DNA from: Stemphylium vesicarium | Taxonomy: Eukaryota; Ascomycota; Dothideomycetes; Pleosporales; Pleosporaceae | Reading direction: 5' to 3' | NCBI GenBank assembly: GCA_004380135.1 | Contig: QXCR01000031.1 | Span: 124,001-188,000 of the forward strand | DNA length: 64,000 nucleotides | In this document: positions 23,684-35,432 of the stretch, in pieces | Position numbering within the stretch: the stretch's first letter is position 1 | Layout: each line of letters opens with the position of its first letter | Made by a program: the position numbers and the translations under genes | Notes under the pieces: model-generated | The model's database searches: none | Seen by the model: only the letters and a program-made list of their open reading frames with translations | Told to the model about the DNA's origin: nothing

Positions 23684-25380
23684 GCGGGGTGGTGCTGGTC
23701 ATCGAAGTGCCTGTGAAGCTTGATTCGACATTGAGCTCGCGTCCGAATCGGGAAGCAGACGATGCACGTGACGTGGATGACTAAGAATACCTAGGTAGCC
23801 GGTGGCAGTTTTCACGCTTGACTCTGCAGAACTCGGTACAGTCGGCGGGAAGATGCGACAAAGCTGGGGAATTTTGACACGGACATGTGTCGTGGGATGT
23901 AGCTTGCACGACACGGTTTCGTATCCGCTTCTGTCTCAGGTCACCCAAGCATTTTGACGTCTGTCTAATCTACCCGGCTGCCGACGACAATTTGTGAGGC
24001 GCAACGGTCAGACGGAAGTCTTACGAATCCACGACGTTTGCTTTTCCACCACGTAGAGGTAGGTATTGCAGGTATTGCAGGTATTGCAGGTATTGCACGC
24101 CCTAGTGCTGCTTGTATTTTTAAACTCTACCTAAGCTGGTCGCTGCACACGACGCGAGGCCGCGCACCTGTGGAATGCACCGTGTTCACTCCCTCCGGAT
24201 CAAGCGGGCGACGGCTTGCATACTGGTAAATGAGATTCCACCATCCAGGCACGGCGACTCGTCCCCTCTGCCGCGTCCCCACAATGGTCTTCTCAGCACC
24301 AAGTAGCAGTCCCAACATGGTCGTAGTGGACCGCGAGAACGTTCTCGACCTGCAATCCATGGCGAAAAAGCATCGTGCGCGGCGAGGAAATGCCAACGTC
24401 AGTGACCGGCCGGCCGAGGGATTTGGTGCAGGACCGCGCGGTCCCGGGGGTTAGCCTTTCACCCATCCCTGGCGCCTCTCCCCCCGGCAAGCATGTGGCT
24501 TTGGTGAAACGCCATCAGACGGCAGACAGCCAATGGCGGCGCCGTGCCTGGCAGTAGTGGGTCGGCCTTTTCCCAAGTCAGCCGGCATCGTGACAGCGGC
24601 TCTGTCGCTCAGAGTGCGCCAGCTATGCGACCTCGCTATACATGACGAAAGAAAAAAAAAACAGACTTTTGGCAGTAGATGAAGGGATGCAGCAGCGCTG
24701 GTACGGTAACGGGGATGGATTGAGGCCTTGGGCCCAAAGCAGCGTGGTGGGTGCTCGCGTGTGCGCCTGCGTCTGACTGGCACGAGTGCACGCTAGTCGC
24801 CAAGCATGGCTCCTGCTCTCCTGTTTGCGTGCCTGCCCATCCCGACTGGGGCGCTCTCTCCTTTGCTCTTCACCTGCGATCCACTTCTCAAGGCCCGAGC
24901 CTCCTCTCGTTTGTCTGCTTTCACGTCTGTCAATCATCGACACCCACAATCGTTTTATCGCTTCACTCTTTGCAACTGCCCTCTTCGCCGATTCATTCCT
25001 TTTGGCTAACGTCTAGGGGGTGCATTCCACGGGGCTACCGAACCGTTTCATCGCCATCTGTCTTGTCCCTACGCCTACGCGCTCCGTTTCAACAGCAGTC
25101 GAGGCCACTGGGCATCGTTGATCGAGCCTACAGCTGAACTGCATCGCCAGCAAAGGACGACAGTAACCTCACCACATCGACACCTACCCATATCCATCCA
25201 GCCCTACATCCACCGGCATCCGCCCACCCTCAGTCACACCCTCGCCCCTAGCACCCACTGCCAGCATTGCGACACCAGACACCAGCCTCGTCGTCACGGT
25301 CAACAGACACGTCGCTGACCTGACCTGAGGCCCGACATTGCTTCACTCATCAACACTCAACCCCCCATCAACCCACAACA
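23684..25380. other. Divergent intergenic region before the WSC gene
   Basis: It contains a 9-bp tandem repeat at 24061-24096 and a long C-rich leader (about 24,900-25,380) typical of fungal 5' UTRs. I see no supported gene. Confidence 0.5.
24061..24096. repeat. Four tandem copies of a 9-bp unit
   Basis: AGGTATTGC occurs four times head-to-tail. It lies in non-coding DNA upstream of both flanking genes. Confidence 0.95.
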
Positions 25381-26331
25381 ATGGTCCACATCAGCCTTGC
25401 CTCTGCTATCGCAGCGGCTTCAATGCTCATCATGGCCTCCGCCGCCGACGACAGCGCAACCAAGGTCAAGACTCACATCGAGACGCCCACCACGACCGTG
25501 GCCGCCAACGCCATGCAAAGCATCGGTTGCTTTGAGACCGGAACACCACTCGACAACTACGGCTCCTACAAGTTCCAATCGCCTGGTAACTGCCAGCTCA
25601 TCTGTTTGCAACTAGGGAAGGATGTCATGGGCTTGTCAGACGGAGAAAACTGCTGGTGTGGAGACGAAATTCCTGCCAAAGATTGGCAAGTAAAGAACGA
25701 CACATGCGGCACCTCGTGTAGCGGCGATGACAGCTCTGGCTGTAAGTTTTGACCTTGACATGACACTGGCCTGTACTAACCTTGCACAGGTGGTGGAAAA
25801 GACGTTTTGTGGGTCGTTCTTACCGGCAACACAAGGAATCCAGTCGACTACTACGAGCCCGTAGTCTCCAGCAGCAGCAGCTCAGCGGCACCAAAGGCAA
25901 CCAGTGCTGCACCAACATCTACAGCTGCTGCCGTCGTCACCCCTAGCGCCACACCATCAGCCGCACCTGAGGATGACAGCAAGCCAAACACAGTCGCCAT
26001 CGCCGTCGGTGTTGTCGTCGGAATCCTAGCCCTATCAGCCATTCTGTTCGGTGTATGGTTCTTGCTGCGCCGGAGACGCCAGCATCAGGCCGAGGACGAC
26101 TACCGTCGCAACGCCGCCAATGTCAATGCTTTTGTCAACGGCGGCAAGCTGCACACCAGCAACTCGTCCATGAACGACTCCCGTCTGGACCCTAGCTTCG
26201 TAGACCGCAGGCAGAGCAACGGTAGTATCGCAGATAATGAGGACTACTCGAGGCGGATTTTGAAGGTATGTTTTAGTACCCAAACTCGGTATAGATCCAC
26301 ACGCTAACACGCCTAGGTTACCAACGTATGA
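25381..26331 (+). CDS. WSC-domain transmembrane protein, cell-wall stress sensor-like
   Basis: Wsc proteins sense wall or membrane strain and signal through Rom2-Rho1-PKC to the wall-integrity MAP kinases. Exons are 25381-25741, 25790-26265 and 26317-26331, giving 283 residues. In order there is a signal peptide (about 1-21); a WSC domain with all eight cysteines at 50, 71, 75, 91, 93, 109, 113 and 121; a Ser/Ala/Thr/Pro stem that is probably O-mannosylated; and one membrane helix (TVAIAVGVVVGILALSAILF) stopped by RRRR. A ~70-residue cytosolic tail ends LKVTNV. Intron 1 splits the codon of the last WSC cysteine. The last exon encodes only VTNV and the stop. The layout is that of Wsc1-3, but which one is not clear. 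Confidence 0.88.
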
Positions 26332-28062
26332 GCGCCTAAATCAAGGCAACTAGCGCAACAAGTGCGCTCTTCACGTCGACTCTTTCCACGATTGTAGTCA
26401 CTGACGAACACCTCAATACCCTCGACACCGCATACACCTAATCTCCTTCATCTCATGTCTCGCACTATGGTGTGCGCGATCACGTATTGACGACGAGAGT
26501 AAGAATCATCTTGCGATTTAGCCCGTTACCATTCAGTTCGCAACGGAACCACCCTGCTGTTGAACCAACATTGAACGAGGACAAGAAAAGATTTGCAGCA
26601 GTCAAATCTTTCGCTATCCTCTTTGTGTTATATCCCGAAACTCTTTTTGTGTTTTCCCATTTCCTTCTCATCTGGGCGTTTTTGTGGGGTGTTAGATACC
26701 GGGACAATTGAAATGGGCTACTTTTACAAACTACTTCCATCTGGCGCACTTGCACACATATCTTTGCGGGCAGCACCACGGTCGCTCCTTTTTTTGTCTA
26801 TCTTGTTCTTTGTCATATACCGGACGGTAATTTTCCCGTCCACGCCGCTCCTTTTTTGTCTTTATATCCAACTACCCCCAAGGACATTAGTTCCTGTCCT
26901 GCCACTCTCTTATACCACGCATACACACATATAGTGTTCTGCCCCCCTCCCCCCCCAAAGCCATACTGTTTGCAAGTAGCTTGCCGATTCCAACAAAGGT
27001 TGCCCATCATCTTAGCTACTTGATTATCTATCACCCTTCTTTGCCAAATCAAAAAACTCGAAAAAGTCACACATAAACATACGTATTCACATTTTGTTAC
27101 ACATTATTATTTTTCTTGTTTTCTCGCTTCGGTCCAACGATAACGGCAACGATGACGATGGCTATGACGAGGTGTAGATGCCAAGCATAAAGTAAAAATT
27201 AAAAAATTAAATGGAAAGAAAGATTGTACGTAAAACGTTTGTGTGTATGTGGAGAGAAGAGCCGAGCCTAAGGTGAAGCCTTGAAGAACGCTCGCGTAAG
27301 CCAGTCCTCGTATAGCAAAGCCGCGATGCGATGTAGTACGTACCGAGTATAATTTCTCAGCACAAGCATAGCGTACACGGCATATATAAATCGCGTAGCT
27401 ATATCTTTTTATCCCCTTTCCTGGCCCTCGTCTACGCCAGCGACTGAACAAGTAGTGGAGGGGAGAAATGTGGGAAATACGCCGATGTTTACCGATCTTC
27501 CCCTCCCCAAACTTTGCAAGACCGTGTGCTGTTTCCCACCTTTTCTTCTCTTGCCCTCGTGAACCCGGTCACCAGGTCGGGGGCGGCTTATCAATTGATG
27601 GATGGATGCCGATTCACTGGAAGAGTGAAACCTCACGTGACCTGTGCATAATACACATCGTCGTGGACACAAGATTAAACTGAGATGCTGCAGTTTAGCG
27701 GACTGCGCGTCTTATCTTTACATCTTATCTCGTTTCGTCTAGCAAATGCTACCTACTTACCTACCTACCTAATAGGTACATACTTACTTGCTTACTTACT
27801 TACAAACACCTTTATCACACACGAGTCCCGACGGCGTTTTCTAGGCATGAACCGGTTCCGTCGGGTATGTAGAAAGGAAGACGTACGGTACGGGACATGG
27901 GATGGCGTCTGTGCATAGCACGGCATATGTGCGGCTGTACGACTGTGTGTGCATAAAGCCACTTATCCAAGTCCACCCACGAACGGAGAAAAAAAGCGAG
28001 ACCGAGACTGATTTGCGGCTGTGCTGTGAGGAATAAATGTATCCACTGTTTCATTACATCTC

Positions 28063-28087
28063 CATCATCATCATCATCATCATCATC
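28063..28087. repeat. (ATC)8 microsatellite
   Basis: A perfect trinucleotide run in the non-coding spacer. Confidence 0.9.
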
Positions 28088-28730
28088 GCCGTCGACATTG
28101 TAGTCATCGTACACCTTTTTCCCTACTCGCTCACTCGTTTTTCCACACTCTGTGCTAAACTTTCGCGCCAAGGTTTGTTTGTTTGTTTATTTGTTTGGAA
28201 AGAGAGAGATACCTAGGTACCGTGTCTTAACCGCCCTGCCAGCCGCGAACACATGGTGCGGTATTCTTTGTCTCTTTGAAGCTGGGAGGTTATAATACAA
28301 GGTACTCTTTAAGATATAAGTGGGTATGGCATCGATATACGGCTGCTTGTTGCACGTTGAGGCACCAACTACACGTACATACAAACACAACCGCTTATAT
28401 ACTAAACACACATACCGCGCTGAAGCCCCAGACAAGAAAAATAAATCAAACACGGGCTTTACACTTTTTTGAATCCGTTAACCCTAGATATCTCCGCTAC
28501 AGCGCCACCAGCCCCGTTTTCTATTCATGACTTATCTGAGCCTTGGCTTACAGGGTTTCCTTTCCTCTCTTTTTCTCAACACTGTTTCCTTTTTTCAATA
28601 CGTGTGACATATGTAACAACAGGGGAACGGCACGTTAGACGTATATCCAGCATTACACACTTTTTACCCGCGGCATAAGAAGAAGAATATGAAGACCTGG
28701 GAGCTGGGGTGTTGGATAAATACTTACTAG

Positions 28731-28790
28731 CAGCACCACCATCAGCACCACCATCAGCACCACCATCAGCACCACCATCAGCACCACCAT
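28731..28790. repeat. Five exact copies of a 12-bp unit
   Basis: CAGCACCACCAT is repeated five times, followed by a partial copy. On the minus strand it would read as Asp-Gly-Gly-Ala repeats in a short frame I do not believe is a gene. Confidence 0.95.
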
Positions 28791-29384
28791 CACTGCCAAC
28801 ACAACTTCCCTCGACGGCCCTGTCACAGTAGCCCAACAGCAAGCCTCGGTATCAAGTTTAGCAGCTCCTTAGCTGAGCCAAGGGAGGGGGGGGGGGGAGA
28901 GGGGTTTTTTCACACGTAAGAGGTTAGATGTACAGTAGGATATGAGAATGAAGTGTAAGAAAAGGTGCACAAGAAACCATTAAGCCTGCGAGGGTATAAA
29001 CGTGTTTGTGTATATATATGCTTTCATTCAGTGAGATGGCGGGGAGTAATGTCGCACTGGGGTATCAAAAGGCGGGGGGTGGTGCATGAGGCGAGCGAGC
29101 AGAAAAGCTGCGCTCTCTCTCGCTTCTCGCTCGCTCGGTGAAAAATGAGGTGGAGAAGACTCTCCCTCGAAGAAGGGAAGAAATCGAAGTAACCAAAGAG
29201 ACAGAGAAAGACCATATCAAGACAATACCCAACACAGAAAAAAAAAGTGCGACCCAGATGTTATCCCGTCCCATCCCAAACCCGACTTTCCTCCCATCCT
29301 CGTGTCGTATACCCACAAACCCAATCATGCGATTCATTAACCATACTCCTAGTCGCCGTGGTCGTACAAAACCTCCCGACTTGA

Positions 29385-32273
29385 TCATGAATTGTACTTG
29401 AGAAAAGTCGAAGGCTGCGGCGCTGTAGCCCCGGCAGACGGCGCGCTGATACTATTCCTGGGGTATTCACCCGGAACATGCAGGTCACTAACACTAAAGT
29501 CGGTGCCAGTCCTTTTCACCATGCCGGGGTGTGCCATGTTGTCTGCAGTGTCGACTAAATCTACAGGAACAGGTCCGCCGTTGACAGTCTTGCCAAAGGC
29601 AGGGGCGGCGCCTACCTCAGACTCGCCTAAAAAAGATGACGTGGTTGCTGGCGTCTCGGGGCCGTTGGCTGGTTGGGAGTGAGTCTGGTTGTCAAAGACG
29701 GTTGCGACGATTGGAGCGGGTGTTGGTTGGACAGCGGGTGCAGTGTAGCCGGTATCGTCGATTTGGTCAGGCATAATGTGATCGGGATGTCGTTCGGGGA
29801 CTTGTGAGGGAGTAGCGTCTGAATAGGCCATTGACCGAGACTGTTCGACAGGATACTGTTGCGCTGAACGTCCATTCAACTCTTGTTGGGCTTCCGCATG
29901 CTGTTGTGCCATTTCTTTCCTCCGGAGTGCCTCGCTTGCCAAGGCCCCGGTCGCTACTCCTCCAGCAGCAGGCGCCATCCAGTTGCCGTAGTTGTTACTG
30001 TCGTGGCGTTGGATAGGCTGGCCCTGCTCAGAATATGACGGGTCGTAAGTTTGATGTTGGCTAGGCTGGACTGGATAGTTCTGGGCTGCAGGTGCGTAAG
30101 ACTGAGGTGCGTAGGACTGAGGTGCGTAGGACTGAGGTGCGTAGGACTGCTGAGTGGCGTATGGGTTTTCAAAGGTGGAAACTGGCTCGACGGGTTGCTG
30201 GGCAGTGTTATGGGCGAGATACATGGGGTGCACTTCCTGGGTGGGACCTCCGGACATGGTCGTTAGATCATGATTGACCTCTGAACTTCCACTAGACGGC
30301 GAAAGTGGCGCTTGTAAGTTACGGTTGACCATTAAATCAGACGGAAATCGCCCACCTGGAGAAGGTCGTGAAGGTCGCACCGGAGACTGGTCCCGTATGG
30401 CCTGTTCTTTCATCGACTGGTTGGCTGAGAAGGGAACGGCATCAGCCTCGTCTTCCTCGAGTCCGCCATCAGAACTCGCCGAGCGGGCGCTACCGACACT
30501 GGTGCTCCTGACACTTGCGTGACGGCGAACAAAGGCGTTGCGCTCCTCCCCACTCTTTTCCGTCAAGGCCTTGATATCTTCGAACCAAGCCACCATGGTC
30601 TCGTACGTCTCGGCCCGGAATACCCAGGTGTGACCGCGGTGCATGGATCCAGCCTGACGGCCTTTGATAACGAACTTGTGGGAGGAACTTCCGGGCTGGG
30701 AGCGAGAACCAAGCTTCTGGTCTGGCAGATACAAGGACATGACTGGCGGTTGAGTGTAGATGCGATCGGCGGATTTGAACTCGTGGATATGCGTAGGCGA
30801 CAAAACATACCTGCAACTGTTAGAGGGGTTGAGTCAAGAAAGGGCGTTGCTTACCATCCTGGTGTATAGGACTTGAGGTACTTGCTCTTCCTCTCAAGCA
30901 TACCGGCCCTGACCTCGGTGGTAGCTGGGTGGTATTTGCCGGGATACTGGATATCCTCCAGTCTGCGCAGTGGCATGTCGGGGTTGACAAAGTGAGGGTC
31001 GCTTCGAACGAATTTGCTCCATTCGAGGTCGCGAGGCATGGCAATTGGGCCGTTACGCAGTTTCTCTACCGTGTTGTACTGCTCGTCGGCATCGCGCTTG
31101 AGGATGCTGGCGAGCGCATTGTAGGCTTTCTGGACTTCGCCAACGACAATCGACTCGAGCTCGCGGCCCGAGTTTTCCAAGTTGAGATAGGCCTGTAGTT
31201 GTTAGCATATATCCTCTTCTGGATACGCGCTCACTGACCCTGTGGAGATAGTTCTCCTCGTCAATCTGTCTTTCGACCTGGCGTTCGACGCCGAGACGGA
31301 CCACGTACGGATCTCCCTTGCCAGCGACGGCAGTGGGATCCGAGTCGACCATTGCCAATGCCTCTTCAAGCGCTGTCACGCACTTCCTGGTCGTCTCCTT
31401 TTCCTTTTCAACGTTGTTCTTGAAGTCTCCCGACAGTGACTTGATCTCCTTGATCTTTTGCGCAAGGTCGGCGCGGAGACCGCTTAGTTGGCTGATTACA
31501 TCTGCTTCTACATCGCGTGCCTTGTTGGCCTCAGCAATGGCTTGCTTGTGGAAGTCGCGGAGGATGCGGTTGGCGTCGTTCAGGCCTCCCTCGATCAGGA
31601 GTGCGGCGGGCGCATTGGTGTTGTTGATGACGTTGGAGACCTTGACGAGCGACTTGGCGCGGTGTTCGTAGGAAGAGGCTACCTCTCGGAAGTAGGTAAT
31701 GAGGTCCTTGAGGAACTTGCGCCAGGCTGGGACGTGTTAGTGAATTGCAAACAGCTGCGAAAGTAGTTCCCACATACTCTGGAAGCGCTCTGCTAGGATT
31801 TCCGTGGGGGTGCCCTTGGTGGGCACAGGCGTGTAGAAGACGCTGTCCTCGCGGTCATAGCCATGCTCCTGGTCGTCAATGGTCACGCCACGGATGCTGC
31901 CAGCGTGCATGGACTTTCTGCTCCCACTTCGCTTCATACTGCCCGTCCTCTTGACTGAGCCCTTCTTTTTGAGGGTGCCACTGCGCGAAGGCGTGGCGCC
32001 TTGGTTCAGGGTGGAAGAGCGCGAAGACGAGCGCTGATGGACGTCGCCATCGAGGACGGAAGAACCGCGGGTGCGCGCATCAAAGTCCTCCTCGAACCTA
32101 CCGAGGCGCGAACGGTCATACGAGGCGGCTGCGGGGGAGGAGCCAGCAAAATCATTCACACCAACGTCGACATGTGAGGAGTTGCCGTATCCGCGGTTGA
32201 GATGGTTAGGGTCGTCGACGTGCGGTACCGGCTGGTACGAGGCCGAGGGGGTTACTGGTCTCTGCATAGCCAT
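29385..32273 (-). CDS. SLM1: SLM1/SLM2-type PH-domain protein (TORC2 effector, eisosome-associated)
   Basis: Slm proteins bind PI(4,5)P2, sit at eisosomes and recruit Ypk-type kinases to TORC2, controlling sphingolipid synthesis and actin. Exons on the minus strand are 32273-31778, 31726-31239, 31192-30855 and 30810-29385, giving 915 residues. A disordered Ser/Arg/Lys-rich N terminus is followed by a helical F-BAR-like region (about 160-400: TWRKFLKDLITYFREVASSY..., ending ENYLHR-AYLNLENSGREL). A PH domain lies at about 425-540 (MLERKSKYLKSYTPGWYVLSPTHIHEF ... HTWVFRAETYETMVAWFEDI). The C-terminal half is disordered and Gln/Pro/Tyr-rich, with four SYAPQ repeats. All three introns preserve phase. 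Slm1 and Slm2 cannot be told apart, as filamentous fungi usually have one gene. Confidence 0.9.
30091..30150. repeat. Four 15-bp coding repeats in the SLM1-like gene
   Basis: The unit GGTGCGTAGGACTGA, with one or two changes in the outer copies, encodes SYAPQ on the minus strand in the disordered tail. Confidence 0.95.
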
Positions 32274-34403
32274 TTGGGGCGGATTTCAGGCTCGTTGCCC
32301 GGGTGTAGATGGACCCTGGCGAAATATATGTAAGAATGCGTTCGCAGAAGAGAATCAGCGGAGAAAGTTCCGAACTACAGCAAACAACCCTGGCCGCGCA
32401 GTTCTGTGGCTGGCGGTGACGTGCGGAGTCGCGCTAAGGGGCACTGCGGAGGGGCCACGGAGCAGAGTGCTTGAGGCCCGAATGGAGTCGCCTGCAGATC
32501 AGTACTTACTTATAAGTTAGTCAAATATCGCGCAGAACGGCTCCAATGCAGTGCCTCTCTCCAGACAATTGTCTTGTCGTGTCGGACGGTAGCAGTCAGT
32601 ATAAAGGCTGGCGACGCCGGCTTTGCGGCACTCACAGGCTCATAAAGATGCCTGAGTGATGTAATGGAGAAGATTCGACTGTCATCGTCATCGTGCAGAT
32701 ACTGCAGCCCAGCGAACTACGCTACACAAGTCTTAGCCTGTGGCGCTGCCACTGCCACTCAGCCTATCACCATCTTCCCTGCATTGTCGACGGTTGCGCC
32801 GTGTTCCGACTATCTGTCACATGCACGCCTGCACGACACCGGCGAGACGCTTCACCTATTCCCGAGGCTTGCCAATTGGTCTTTTGGAAGACTGAGGCAC
32901 CGAGATACAGCCTGAGATGCTTCAGTCACACCTCTCTTGTCGTCTGCATCGTCGCTACCAAAACACGTGGAGACGCAGTGTGGAGAGTAGATCAGCCGAA
33001 CGTGCCGACCCAAGACTTGATTTGCATTAATCCTTCCGCAGATCAGTGCGTCTGCGGCCATTCCGATTCCTCTTTCTGACTCTGTCCAATTTTCTTCGGC
33101 GCCTATCCGACGATTGACGCCTTTGATGCTGCATGCACCATCCCCTGAGTGCCCGAAAGACCCTTTGTGCCCGAGTCACGCTAAAATCAGGTAGCACCAC
33201 TAGCATACCACCCATCGCCTCAGGTCACGTTGGAATGCAACCAAGGAACAACCATCTCGAATGTCGTCATCTACCACTGTAGGAGCATTGCTAAAAGCTG
33301 CAGGTACGAGCAGCTTGCGTCTCTTGAGCTGAATGCCGAGGTATGACTTGAAACTTCGAGCATTTTGCCATGTGTGGCATATCGTGGTAGAGATCGCCTA
33401 GTGCTCTCCACATCGTTGACCCGCAATCGCTAACATCTCACAGCGGAGACTCCGAATGAGAACTCTGCGCCACACCATTCATGCCCGGTACCCAAGTAGC
33501 TTTTGACCGCACTATAACTCGTAAATATTTGCCGCGTACCATACCGAAGCGACGATCTGTGTGCGGTCCGACTACCGCGAGAGACGATAGTCGTGAACGG
33601 AACCGCACTTGAAGACCTCGGGATTGCCAACGTACTCATTATGATGAGGACTCAGCTTCCGCAACATTAGCCACGCTTTAATATACCAGAGCACCCCTTG
33701 GCGAATCTGAAATCTACGCAGATGCGAAGAACATGATATTGGTCTTGCGTCTGAATAGGTCACGCAAGGAAGATTCCCTGTAGGATTCTCATGCATACAA
33801 TATACCACGTACCATGTTTATACCAACTACAAGAAACACGTCAATCCTGAAATCGCATTGTAGGCTATCCCACACGACCATTCTGACCGTTGCAAAGAAA
33901 GCAGTTTCTACGCAAAGAGGCGGACGGACTACCCATTCTCGACGCTCGCTTCCAAAAACGCGGTCATGAGGGCCATATCTACGGGCCTCCATCGCGGGAA
34001 TATATTAGCCGACAGCACACAAAAGCCACCTGCCAAGCACTCATGTCTACCACTTGATTGCACAGCGCATTCATTTCGAAACAACATATATCGACGCCCA
34101 GGCAAGACGAAATATATTCTGCCGCTTGGTTGGGCGCGGAATTCATTATTAAAGGACTGCCGGCAGCAGCCACCGGGAAACATGCTTGGAGTGCATGCCA
34201 ATACCTGCAGACCCATTTCGCGCTGGCTTGCATATGGGGGGAAATAGATTGCAGCGCAGCGATTGAAGTAGATGATAGAGGCGTGACTGTCATGTCAATG
34301 CTGCCTAGCCGCGAGCAAAGGTAGAGTATATAAGATGTAGGCAAACACGCAAAATACTAGCTTTCATAACCCCAACTCGCTCAACACTACACCATCACTC
34401 ACC
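32274..34403. other. 2.1 kb divergent intergenic region (SLM1-like / AA9)
   Basis: It holds both promoters. Short frames of up to about 150 residues are present but lack domain-like composition or splice partners. I see no gene. Confidence 0.5.
34327..34333 (+). promoter_or_regulatory. TATA box of the AA9 gene
   Basis: TATATAA lies 71 bases before the start codon, followed by a CA-rich leader (CTCAACACTACACCATCACTCACC). This is typical of a strongly regulated fungal promoter. Confidence 0.75.
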
Positions 34404-35285
34404 ATGAGGTTCCTCGCCATCGCCATCGCGTTGCTCCCCGCTCTGGCATCTGCCCACACTATCGCCCAGCGCGTCCGGATCAACGGCCAAGACCAAGGTG
34501 AAGGCAACGGCATCCGCGTCGCCTCATCCAACAACCCCATCACCAACGTCAACGACGGCAGCATAGCCTGCAACACAGGCGTCTCATCTTCCAAAAAGGT
34601 AATCGACGTCAAGCCCGGCGACAAAGTCGGTGTCCAGTGGGGCCATGTCGTTGGAGGACAACAGTACGTCTCCCCATCCCTGCCATACCCCAGCCATCAC
34701 TCTCATCTAAAATCTCCAACCAGGTTCCCAAACGACCCAGACCACCCAATCGCCAGCTCGCACAAGGGACCTGCGCTCTTCTACATGGCCAAAGTCGCAG
34801 ACGCAGTGAGTGCTTCGCCCTCGAGTCAACTGCAGTGGTTCAAGGTGTTTGAAGACGGGCTCGACGGCTCGGGCACCTGGGGCGTCGATCGCATGATTTC
34901 CAACAACGGGTGGACGGAGTTCAGCATGCCGGCTTGCGTTGCACCGGGTCAGTATCTGCTGCGCGCCGAGTTGATTGCGTTGCATAGTGCGGGTACCACG
35001 GGTGGTGCGCAGTTTTATGTTGTGAGTTCCTCTCCTCACCTCTACACAAAACAGAAACATACTGTCGAGGACTTTTTACACTAACGTCGCTTGTTCGATA
35101 CTCAGGGATGCGCTCAGATTAATGTCTCGGGCTCGGGATCCAAGACGGGGAATACTGTTAGTTTCCCGGGCGCTTACCGGGGCGATGATGCAGGGATTAA
35201 GTTGAGTATTTATAATAGTCAGGGGCAGCCCAAGGGGAATGGACAACCGTATAAGATTCCTGGGCCGCCGAAGTTGCAGTGTTAG
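34404..35285 (+). CDS. AA9 lytic polysaccharide monooxygenase (secreted, copper-dependent)
   Basis: Oxidatively cleaves cellulose and related beta-glucans outside the cell. Exons are 34404-34663, 34724-35021 and 35106-35285, giving 245 residues. The signal peptide ends LASA at residue 17, leaving H18 as the mature N-terminal histidine of the copper brace. The second copper histidine lies in SSHKGPALFYMAKV, and the axial tyrosine in GGAQFYVGCAQINV. The last three residues before the splice (FYV) join exactly to GCAQ. There is no carbohydrate-binding module or linker; the protein stops at KLQC just after the catalytic domain. It converges on an MDR oxidoreductase with only 147 bases between stops. 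C1 or C4 specificity cannot be read here. Confidence 0.95.
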
Positions 35286-35432
35286 GGATGTGGTTGGTTG
35301 TAATGGGGTGGCGAGGGGGATGGGGATGGGGATTAAGGGAGGAAGGTAGAACGATAGCCTACAACATCTCCTACGCGCAAACAATCTATCCACACACACA
35401 CACACATTCACCACCCAAATCCCCCATCTCAC

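Larger units (their letters stand above)
26332..29384. other. 3 kb convergent intergenic region, repeat-rich
   Basis: It should hold the 3' UTRs of the WSC and SLM1-like genes. I see TACC/TTAC tetranucleotide runs (27,750-27,803), an ATC run, a 12-bp minisatellite and a G12 tract near 28,886-28,897. No frame looks protein-like. Confidence 0.5.

Noticed and set aside
28576..28842. 88-residue minus-strand frame with Asp-Gly-Gly-Ala repeats
   Set aside because: The repeats come from a 12-bp minisatellite in non-coding DNA. The rest is random-looking.
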